Assembly (NCBI GenBank): GCA_023415305.1
Contig: JAEZKZ010000074.1
Span: forward strand, 1-16,054
Direction: 5' to 3'
Source of the DNA: Bacillota bacterium
GTDB lineage: Bacteria; Bacillota; Clostridia; Acetivibrionales; DSM-1351
DNA length: 16,054 nt
Below the pieces are notes generated by a model. That model was not told where the DNA came from and ran no database searches. It worked only from the letters and a program-made list of their open reading frames with translations. Each line of letters starts with the position of its first letter. The stretch's first letter is position 1. A program made the translations under genes and the position numbers. This document shows positions 1 to 4,301 of this stretch, one piece after another.

Positions 1-1
1 G

Positions 2-229
2 TACATCCACAAAGTGTCAGTGGACAGGAAGACAGGAGAAAAGCTATCGGAAACCTATGAACCATTTGTTGAAGAGCCTGAGATTTCCACTGATGCACAT
101 ACGGATAAACTTCTCAGGGCAGTGGTCGGTGATGTTGACAGTTATGTTGTCAGGATGCTTGACGAACTGAAGATGCAGGAGGGGGAGGGAACTCCCCGTA
201 GACTTGGACATCGGGCGGAAGGGGCTTGA
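2..229 (+). CDS. 3' end of an unidentified gene (partial at left edge)
   Basis: The reading frame is open from the first complete codon (base 2) and ends at TGA 227-229, so this is probably the last 75 residues of a longer protein; a GTG at 14 could also be a start but has no ribosome binding site in the visible sequence. The visible part is hydrophilic and acidic in its middle (ETYEPFVEEPEIS) and ends in a Gly/Arg-rich tail (GEGTPRRLGHRAEGA). No catalytic or DNA-binding motif is recognisable. The DNA near the stop is richer in G than the genes that follow. It could be the end of a recombinase or of a phage early protein, but the sequence does not decide this. Confidence 0.45.
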   Translation, partial: YIHKVSVDRKTGEKLSETYEPFVEEPEISTDAHTDKLLRAVVGDVDSYVVRMLDELKMQEGEGTPRRLGHRAEGA

Positions 230-340
230 TTGGAGATAATGTGGGAGAAGTGGTTTGACAATGACATTATATTACTACCTGTACAGCAAGTCTATTTCAG
301 TTGGTACATTTATGCTTTACCAGAAGGGGGTGAATGTAAA

Positions 341-850
341 ATGAAGTTTGGAGAACTGGCAAGACAGGCAAGGCTTGATTCCGGCATGGGTACTAAGGAA
401 GCTTCTGCAAAGCTCCATGTCACAAGGCAGACCCTTTCAAATATGGAGAATGGGGAGACAATGCCCGATCCACTGAATGTTTTCAATATGGCCCGGATAT
501 ATAATGAGCCGTCGCTTCTCAATGCACACTGCAAATGCAATTGTCCCATAGGGAAAAAGCTCAATTATCTGCTTCCCAACAGGATGACAAAAAACCTGAC
601 AGCCATTACCGTAAGAAACATGAAGGAATCCGAGGAGCATGTCAACTGCCTTAAGGAGTTTGCTTTTGACAGTGTGACAGGCAAGGATCCGCATATCATG
701 ATTAAAAAGCTGCAGGATATTCTGGAGGCGGAGTATTGGATCGAAACCTTAAAGGAGCAGTTCATGCGGGAATATGGTATTGATTCTGTGGTCGGCAAGG
801 TCCGGGAGGTAAACAGTGTCTATATTGATGAAGGGCTGGTTTGTTTGTAG
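341..850 (+). CDS. XRE-family helix-turn-helix regulator
   Basis: A 169-residue protein. Residues 1-57 form an XRE/Cro-CI-type DNA-binding domain: the stretch from MGTKEASAKLHVTRQTLSNMENG has the spacing of helices 2-4, and 'TRQTLSNMENG' is the usual recognition-helix signature. A cysteine cluster CKCNCPIG (C64, C66, C68) follows; a similar Cys-rich/CPIG element occurs in phage early-region XRE proteins, and metal binding is possible but not shown. The remaining ~100 residues are helical with no recognised domain. I chose ATG 341 because AGAAGGGGGTG lies just upstream and the domain begins exactly there; a longer frame from TTG 230 lacks a good ribosome binding site. A -35-like TTGACA stands at 255-260 without a convincing -10. 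Probably a phage regulator of the early genes downstream; whether repressor or activator is unknown. Confidence 0.8.
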   Translation: MKFGELARQARLDSGMGTKEASAKLHVTRQTLSNMENGETMPDPLNVFNMARIYNEPSLLNAHCKCNCPIGKKLNYLLPNRMTKNLTAITVRNMKESEEHVNCLKEFAFDSVTGKDPHIMIKKLQDILEAEYWIETLKEQFMREYGIDSVVGKVREVNSVYIDEGLVCL

Positions 851-860
851 AGAGGAGCGT
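783..860 (+). repeat. Copy A of a diverged direct repeat (regulator 3' end)
   Basis: This segment, covering the last ~20 codons of the XRE gene and the ribosome binding site after it, recurs in diverged form at 2112-2180. Shared blocks include GTGG-YGGCAAGG, GGGAGG, ATATTGATGAA, GGCTGGTTTGTTT-TAGA and AGGAGC. Copy A is in a live coding frame ending ...DEGLVCL. Confidence 0.7.
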
Positions 861-864
861 CTAC

Positions 865-1017
865 ATGGACGGAACTGTAATATCACTAATATTATGGATA
901 CTGGTTGCAGCTGCAATAACAATATACTTTGCTGTTAATAAAGATATGGAAGAGAGGCTTAAGCTACTCAGAGTTTTTATTATTCCAATGATTATTACTA
1001 TCAAAGCTATAAATTGA
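865..1017 (+). CDS. Small two-helix membrane protein, unknown function
   Basis: A 50-residue protein (ATG 865, TGA 1015-1017) with a strong ribosome binding site AGAGGAGCG right after the regulator's stop, 14 bases away, so it is co-transcribed and probably translationally coupled. Two hydrophobic segments are visible: residues 4-24 (VISLILWILVAAAITIYFA) and 37-48 (VFIIPMIITIKA), separated by a charged loop NKDMEERLKLLR. The second is short for a full membrane span. No family is recognised. Its membrane location and place directly behind the regulator would fit a small superinfection-exclusion or holin-like role, but nothing in the sequence proves either. Confidence 0.6.
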   Translation: MDGTVISLILWILVAAAITIYFAVNKDMEERLKLLRVFIIPMIITIKAIN

Positions 1018-1043
1018 TGCTATTGAAAGGAGCGTGAAGCGAA

Positions 1044-1232
1044 ATGAATTTATTTAGTATTATATTTAATTGCAAAAATGAAAAGATATCAAAGGCTTAT
1101 GAAGCTTATATTGAAGCAAAAGAGGAACTTATCGATGTGTTGCACGAAGAAGGTATAGAGCTTGAGGTAGTAAATGAAAGAACTGCCAGCGACACTGACA
1201 GTCAATCGTATGAAAAGTCAAACAATGTATGA
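1044..1232 (+). CDS. Small hypothetical early protein
   Basis: A 62-residue, acidic, soluble protein starting at ATG 1044 behind GAAAGGAGCG, the same type of ribosome binding site as the gene before it, 26 bases after that gene's stop. The first 40 residues (KISKAYEAYIEAKEELIDVLHEEG) should form an amphipathic helix with coiled-coil character; the C-terminal ~18 residues are Ser/Asp/Asn-rich and probably disordered. No known domain. The strong ribosome binding site and tight spacing are the main support for it being a real gene. Confidence 0.6.
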   Translation: MNLFSIIFNCKNEKISKAYEAYIEAKEELIDVLHEEGIELEVVNERTASDTDSQSYEKSNNV

Positions 1233-1310
1233 TTCAGGTTGTCGTTCCACGGCAGTTTTGATCGTGCAGTTTGATAATTATTTGCTAGTTGCATGCAGGG
1301 GTGAGTTAAA

Positions 1311-1511
1311 ATGCGAAATAACAGAGACATTGAATTTGTAAGGACATACTACATAGAAACTGAAAATAGCACTAAGGTTGAATTAAAAATAGTTGCCGAG
1401 ATAAAAGACTTAAGTAAATCAGACTTGATCAAAATCCTTCATGAAGTCGCCACTTCATCAAGATGCTTTTATCTCGACTTAGGAAATGAGATTAATAGTA
1501 AGCTTTTATGA
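1311..1511 (+). CDS. Small hypothetical protein, paralog of the 2216-2452 product
   Basis: A 66-residue protein with start ATG 1311 behind AGGGGTGAG. It shares a pattern with the product at 2216-2452: an EN-x-T-x-V-x-[LI]-K-I strand region (residues ~17-27), then S-x-S-D-x-[IR]-x-[IE]-[IL]...[IV]A-x-[SC]-S, and an aromatic FY-[LF]-[DN] near the end. Predicted fold is strand-strand-helix-strand. No known family is recognised. Its last 20 bases overlap head-on with the end of a minus-strand gene (stop at 1492-1494), so transcripts from the two strands would be complementary there. Confidence 0.6.
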   Translation: MRNNRDIEFVRTYYIETENSTKVELKIVAEIKDLSKSDLIKILHEVATSSRCFYLDLGNEINSKLL

Positions 1512-1761
1512 TTTCAGGCTTCCCATTGTAGGTATCTATTCCAGTTAAATTAACCGTGACTGGTTTTGTGTAGTCTGCGGATATTACATCACCAATTTGA
1601 ATGTCGGTACCAAAAAGAAAAGCAATATGCTTACCATCTTCATCCCTATTAGTGAGACCATTAGATTTACCTACAATAACGTTATTGCGAGTAATAGTAT
1701 AAAGAGTATTGTCATGAAAATCATTTAAATATGTTTTTCCAGGTACAGGTAATATGCCCAT
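1492..1761 (-). CDS. Lone minus-strand small protein, unknown function
   Basis: An 89-residue protein read right to left from ATG at 1761 (complement) to TAA at 1494-1492. The ribosome binding site is excellent: GAAGGGAGG, 8 bases before the ATG. A GTG nine bases upstream would overlap that site and is less likely. The sequence looks like a real, beta-rich globular domain: YTITRNNVIVGKSNG, IAFLFGTDIQIGDVI, VTVNLTGIDTYNGKPE, ending KAYY. The segment '...GDVI...' then 'DTYNGKPE' suggests an OB- or SH3-like small barrel, but I recognise no named family. It is the only convincing minus-strand gene in the window, with its own promoter-like sequence, so it is regulated separately from the surrounding + strand operon. 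Confidence 0.7.
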   Translation of the reverse strand: MGILPVPGKTYLNDFHDNTLYTITRNNVIVGKSNGLTNRDEDGKHIAFLFGTDIQIGDVISADYTKPVTVNLTGIDTYNGKPEIIKAYY

Positions 1762-1769
1762 AGCAATCA

Positions 1770-1810
1770 CCTCCCTTCAAACAAATATTACCATAATTCA
1801 TTAAGGGAGG
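1770..1810. repeat. Inverted repeat spanning the ribosome binding site of the minus-strand gene
   Basis: CCTCCCTT at 1770-1777 and AAGGGAGG at 1803-1810 are perfect 8-base complements separated by 25 bases. The left arm is the complement of the minus gene's ribosome binding site; the right arm lies inside its promoter spacer. It may be an operator, or, if transcription starts further upstream, an RNA hairpin hiding the ribosome binding site. Confidence 0.5.
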
Positions 1811-1814
1811 ACAA
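1785..1814 (-). promoter_or_regulatory. Candidate promoter of the minus-strand gene
   Basis: Reading the minus strand, TTGTCC (complement of 1809-1814) and TAATAT (complement of 1785-1790) are separated by 18 bases, and the -10 element is preceded by TGG, giving an extended -10. Transcription would begin about 15-20 bases before the ATG at 1761. Each hexamer matches consensus at four of six positions. Confidence 0.4.
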
Positions 1815-1852
1815 CAAGAGTGTAAGTTATTTTACTTAGGAGGAATGGGCGC

Positions 1853-2095
1853 ATGTCAGAAAACACAGAATACATCTTGACGGATGAGATAGAACTTACT
1901 GAAGAAGAGCTGGAAAAAGAGCTCACAGAGGAAGAAAAGAAAATGTTCAGGTACTATTTTGAATACAATCCTGAGGACAAAATAATAAAAATTGGGTGCT
2001 TGGATAGCAGTAACTGCATTACTCTCCGCGGAGCAGATGATGTTAAGGTTTTCATGAAAATTTTTAATGATTGTTGCCGTGAGTTGGGACTGTAG
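1853..2095 (+). CDS. Small acidic hypothetical protein
   Basis: An 80-residue protein from ATG 1853, with TAGGAGGAA 8-9 bases upstream. Residues 11-30 are strongly acidic and helical (IELTEEELEKELTEEEKK). The rest (YYFEYNPEDKIIKIG, ITLRGADDVKVFMKIFNDC) suggests two short strands and a C-terminal helix. No family is recognised. It follows the minus-strand gene after a ~90-base divergent intergenic region and starts a second run of + strand small genes. The acidic N-terminal part would fit a protein that contacts another protein or mimics DNA charge, which is inference only. Confidence 0.6.
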   Translation: MSENTEYILTDEIELTEEELEKELTEEEKKMFRYYFEYNPEDKIIKIGCLDSSNCITLRGADDVKVFMKIFNDCCRELGL

Positions 2096-2111
2096 CCACT
2101 TTATTTCTGGG

Positions 2112-2180
2112 TTTCCGTGGTTGGCAAGGCTGGGAGGATATTGATGAATGGCTGGTTTGTTTATAGAAGGGAGGAGCCTG
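2112..2180 (+). repeat. Copy B of the diverged repeat (remnant of a regulator gene's 3' end)
   Basis: Resembles 783-860. In the matching frame it ends in IDEWLVCL followed by TAG, against IDEGLVCL-stop in the XRE gene. No start codon and no upstream part of the regulator gene remain, so this is a relic or a recombined junction. As in copy A, a ribosome binding site (GGGAGGAGC) and a start codon follow directly. Confidence 0.65.
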
Positions 2181-2279
2181 ATGATTAATCAAAATGAAAA
2201 AAAGTTGATAAAGATATGCCGGCTCAGAATCAACTGGAAAAAAAGTATTCAAAAAGTTTTGAAAATGGAACCAATGTAG
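2181..2279 (+). CDS. Short leader frame with strong ribosome binding site, possible frameshift donor
   Basis: ATG 2181 has one of the best ribosome binding sites of the region (GAAGGGAGGAG, 5 bases before the ATG) but opens only a 32-codon basic frame ending at TAG 2277-2279. Codons 6-8 read GAA AAA AAG, which places the heptamer A-AAA-AAG at 2198-2204 in the correct phase for -1 slippage. A -1 shift there moves ribosomes into the frame of the next gene (2216-2452), giving MINQNEKK followed by VDKDMPAQNQ. Without the shift it may act only as a leader that brings ribosomes to ATG 2216. Confidence 0.4.
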   Translation: MINQNEKKLIKICRLRINWKKSIQKVLKMEPM

Positions 2280-2452
2280 CAATAAAGATCAGTATAGAGT
2301 ACGCCAATTTAAATTTAAATGATTCAAGGGAAATCTTAAGCTACATTGCTCAATGCTCACATAAATTTTATTTTAATGTGGCAGATCAGTTAATAAGCCT
2401 TGATTATGGAATTTATAAGCTAAGGATGTGGAGTAGTGAACGAAGAGTTTGA
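2216..2452 (+). CDS. Small hypothetical protein, paralog of the 1311-1511 product
   Basis: A 78-residue protein. ATG 2216 has no proper ribosome binding site and is preceded by a stop in the same frame at 2195-2197, so it must be reached by coupling from, or a -1 frameshift out of, the short frame beginning at 2181. It is related to the 1311-1511 product: SFENGTNVAIKISIEYANLN corresponds to IETENSTKVELKIVAEIKDL, followed by S-R-E-I-L-S-Y-I-A-Q-C-S and FYFN. It is 12 residues longer, with a basic tail KLRMWSSERRV. The next gene starts inside its last 17 bases. Function unknown. Confidence 0.55.
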   Translation: MPAQNQLEKKYSKSFENGTNVAIKISIEYANLNLNDSREILSYIAQCSHKFYFNVADQLISLDYGIYKLRMWSSERRV

Positions 2453-2627
2453 AAGGCAAGTAAAAGCTCTGGAAGTACAAGTTCAAGAGCAGAAAAGAAT
2501 AACCCGGATTTCGATAGTATCTGTTATTTTATTAGCCGGAACTGTCATCACTCAAGGATTTAGAATTAATGATATATACCGGGTACTGAATAAAATTGTT
2601 AGCATCCTTGAGAAGATTGCTGGTTGA
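2436..2627 (+). CDS. Small coiled-coil/single-span membrane protein
   Basis: A 63-residue protein from GTG 2436, overlapping the preceding gene by 17 bases, which indicates translational coupling. Residues 2-23 (EEFERQVKALEVQVQEQKRI) carry heptad-like spacing, residues 24-43 (ISIVSVILLAGTVITQGF) form one membrane span, and residues 44-62 form another amphipathic helix. The layout loosely recalls XhlA/BhlA-type small phage membrane proteins, but those usually have the span at the C-terminus and lie in lysis cassettes, so I do not assign that name. Function unknown. Confidence 0.6.
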   Translation: MNEEFERQVKALEVQVQEQKRITRISIVSVILLAGTVITQGFRINDIYRVLNKIVSILEKIAG

Positions 2628-2680
2628 ATCCATCCTGTAAGGGAGCATATCACAAAATTTGTAAAAGTAAGGAGTTTGCC

Positions 2681-2821
2681 ATGGAAGATATCTTATTAAA
2701 GGAATTCAATGCCTTGAGTCTTGAGAACAAGAAAAAATTGCTTGGACAGAATGGCCTTGAATTAATTCAAAGCGACAGTACGAGAGTATTGTTCAGAAAA
2801 ATAAAAAAAGCAGCTATATAA
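2681..2821 (+). CDS. Small basic hypothetical protein
   Basis: A 46-residue protein from ATG 2681, with TAAGGAG 6 bases upstream. A longer in-frame version from TTG 2624 has no ribosome binding site, so the shorter start is preferred. It is predicted helical with a basic end (LFRKIKKAAI). The only support is the ribosome binding site and its place in a run of co-directional small genes. No family is recognised. Confidence 0.5.
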   Translation: MEDILLKEFNALSLENKKKLLGQNGLELIQSDSTRVLFRKIKKAAI

Positions 2822-2890
2822 GCCGCTAAGAAAAAATTCGTTAGTTTGATTCTAGCATGGGCTGGTGCCTGTGTCAATGGGGGTGAAGTG

Positions 2891-3382
2891 GTGAACGAAA
2901 ATACAAAGGCTGAGTCCATAGGGAAGAATGTTCTTGCTTGTGATCCGTACTGGGGTTCATATATTGGAGTACTCAAGGGATATTTCAGGACTAATACTGG
3001 CTTTAGGGTAAAGGTTCATATTCTCAATATTATTGAACAGCCTAGCCAGTCTGCCATTTTGTACAAGGACAGTAATTTTACACGTAAACCCTATGAAAAT
3101 GGCAGTATTGTTAATTTTGATCTGGTTAATATTCAGTTGATTGATAACTGGGAGGGGGTTGTAAATTTGGATGAAGCCTTGAAATTGATTGTTTCCGAGG
3201 CCTTAAAAGCCAAACTTGGACAAGCAGTGGAGGTCACACAGCAGGAATGGGATGAGGCAAGGAAGGAAGCGCTTAATGATGTTTTTGCCAACAGGTTCTG
3301 CTTTTTTTCAAACGTGACAACCGACTATTTTGTGAGTGTCATGGTTGACATGATTGCGATATCCAAAAGGATAGCTGCGTAG
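2891..3382 (+). CDS. Hypothetical phage early protein, 163 residues
   Basis: GTG 2891 (or the adjacent GTG 2888) follows GGGGGTGA at a good distance; an upstream TTG at 2846 has none. The N-terminal half looks like a small beta domain (YWGSYIGVLKGYFRT, FRVKVHILNII, SAILYKDS, GSIVNFDLVNIQLID), and the C-terminal half is helical, with VTQQEWDEARKEALNDVF and a final DYFVSVMVDMIAISKRIAA. No catalytic motif is seen and the family is not recognised. At 163 residues it is the largest unknown in the first half of the early region. A stem-loop follows its stop. Confidence 0.65.
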   Translation: MNENTKAESIGKNVLACDPYWGSYIGVLKGYFRTNTGFRVKVHILNIIEQPSQSAILYKDSNFTRKPYENGSIVNFDLVNIQLIDNWEGVVNLDEALKLIVSEALKAKLGQAVEVTQQEWDEARKEALNDVFANRFCFFSNVTTDYFVSVMVDMIAISKRIAA

Positions 3383-3390
3383 TTTGTACG

Positions 3391-3420
3391 GTTCCGGCTC
3401 CTGTGAAACGGGGCCGGAGC
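3391..3420 (+). other. GC-rich stem-loop without U-tract
   Basis: GTTCCGGCTCC and GGGGCCGGAGC pair over 11 base pairs (two G-U) around the loop TGTGAAAC. The stem is stable, but no T-run follows (AAGTATATATGG comes next), so it is not a standard intrinsic terminator. It may be an RNA-processing or transcript-protecting structure between the 163-residue gene and the small genes after it. Confidence 0.6.
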
Positions 3421-3442
3421 AAGTATATATGGAGGTGGGACT

Positions 3443-3547
3443 ATGTTGTATAAGTTATTCGGATTTTTTAGAAGAAAAAAGGACCAGCCGGTTAACAACT
3501 TGTTAGCCTATCAGTTGGGGAGGGCTGCCGGGAAGGGGATAGTTTAG
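3443..3547 (+). CDS. 34-residue basic protein, related to its downstream neighbour
   Basis: ATG 3443 is preceded by a very good ribosome binding site, GGAGGTGG. The product starts with an aromatic-basic stretch, LYKLFGFFRRKK, and ends with LLAYQLGRAAGKGIV. The same pattern, Y-K-x-[FY]-G-[FY]-F-x-x-K-[KR] ... A-Y-[QK]-[LI]-G-R, occurs in the product of the next gene, which starts two bases after this stop. No known family. It is either a separate small protein or the trimmed first copy of a tandem duplication. Confidence 0.5.
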   Translation: MLYKLFGFFRRKKDQPVNNLLAYQLGRAAGKGIV

Positions 3548-3549
3548 CA

Positions 3550-3738
3550 ATGTTTCAAATATTGGGTATGAAATTAGAAAATTTCTTTTCTCTTTTGATG
3601 AAATCAAACCGTAAGATGCCCTGGTATAAGTTCTATGGATATTTCTATTGTAAAAGGCACAAGTCAAAACAGCTGATTGAAGTAGCCTATAAAATCGGCC
3701 GTTTATACCGATGGCAATATGAACGGCTAATAAGGTAG
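3550..3738 (+). CDS. Small basic protein, second copy of a tandem pair
   Basis: A 62-residue protein, ATG 3550, two bases after the stop of the 34-residue gene. The only ribosome binding site (GGAAGGGGA) lies rather far upstream inside that gene, so translation is probably coupled. Residues ~25-51 (WYKFYGYFYCKRHKSK..., then EVAYKIGR) match the whole of the preceding product; this copy has extra residues at both ends and ends RWQYERLIR. Very basic and aromatic, which would fit nucleic-acid or membrane-surface binding, though no known domain is seen. Confidence 0.5.
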   Translation: MFQILGMKLENFFSLLMKSNRKMPWYKFYGYFYCKRHKSKQLIEVAYKIGRLYRWQYERLIR

Positions 3739-3765
3739 TGTCATTATTTTGATATGGAGGGATAT

Positions 3766-4272
3766 ATGGATTCAAACATTTATCTTGCATGCTATAAACA
3801 ACTATTTGCAGTACGTATCAGGACGAACCAATACTCCTATCATTTGGATCCTGGGACTGCAGCATTCCTGTCAGAATATTTTACTGAAAAAGGTATTCCA
3901 TACAGGGCTGACAGGGATTTGTTTGAGGACCTGCCGGGTGACGAGGTTGATGTCTCAGGACCATGCAACAGCAGGGTAGTTTTTGAAATTGATGGCAAGG
4001 CGTTTCATATTTTGAGCTTTGAATGCTACCTTATAAAAAACTATTTTGCTGAAAAAATCAGTAAGTCATTTCTGGCAAAGGGAATTTCAAGCCGGGTTGA
4101 GCTGGTGGGAAGCTACAGTAATATTAGACCCATAGCACAAATCAATTACATACATAGATGGAGTGCCATGGAAAAGGAACGGCTTAGACCTGTAAAAGAG
4201 GTGGAGCCGAAACAGCTTCCTTTGTTTGATCTGGATCAGCATGCTCCTTTGAAAAGGAGGCGGATAGTATAG
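3766..4272 (+). CDS. Hypothetical protein with C-terminal sliding-clamp-binding motif
   Basis: A 168-residue protein. ATG 3766 is preceded by GGAGGG at a normal distance, while an ATG at 3754 overlaps that site. The body is mixed alpha/beta with no recognised catalytic motif (RVVFEIDGKAFHILSFECYL, VELVGSYSN). Near the end, residues 150-154 are QLPLF, followed by DLD, the pentapeptide pattern QL-x-LF through which polymerases and repair proteins bind the DNA polymerase III beta clamp; the tail is basic (LKRRRIV). Its place just before the replication initiator fits a replication- or recombination-associated role, possibly recruiting or blocking the host clamp. The protein itself is of unknown family. 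Confidence 0.65.
   Translation: MDSNIYLACYKQLFAVRIRTNQYSYHLDPGTAAFLSEYFTEKGIPYRADRDLFEDLPGDEVDVSGPCNSRVVFEIDGKAFHILSFECYLIKNYFAEKISKSFLAKGISSRVELVGSYSNIRPIAQINYIHRWSAMEKERLRPVKEVEPKQLPLFDLDQHAPLKRRRIV
4254..4271 (+). promoter_or_regulatory. Strong ribosome binding site leading to an ATA codon in the initiator frame
   Basis: AAGGAGG at 4254-4260 is followed, 8 bases later, by ATA 4269-4271 in the frame of the replication initiator. The eleven codons from there read IEGYIKEYRSL before the first conventional start (GTG 4302). The arrangement looks like a start region whose ATG has become ATA, or a rare AUA start. It overlaps the stop of the preceding gene (TAG 4270-4272). Confidence 0.45.
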
Positions 4273-4301
4273 AGGGCTATATAAAAGAATACAGGAGTCT
4301 G

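Noticed and set aside
230..340. N-terminal extension of the XRE regulator from TTG 230, and a promoter at TTGACA 255-260
   Set aside because: The extension lacks a ribosome binding site and precedes the helix-turn-helix domain without family similarity; no acceptable -10 is found 16-18 bases after TTGACA.
2064..2282. Minus-strand frame of 72 codons in the small-gene region
   Set aside because: No ribosome binding site; unlike the 1492-1761 gene it has no promoter-like sequence, and it covers the repeat relic and two + strand starts.
3754..3765. Earlier ATG at 3754 for the clamp-motif protein
   Set aside because: It overlaps the GGAGGG that serves ATG 3766 and has no ribosome binding site of its own.
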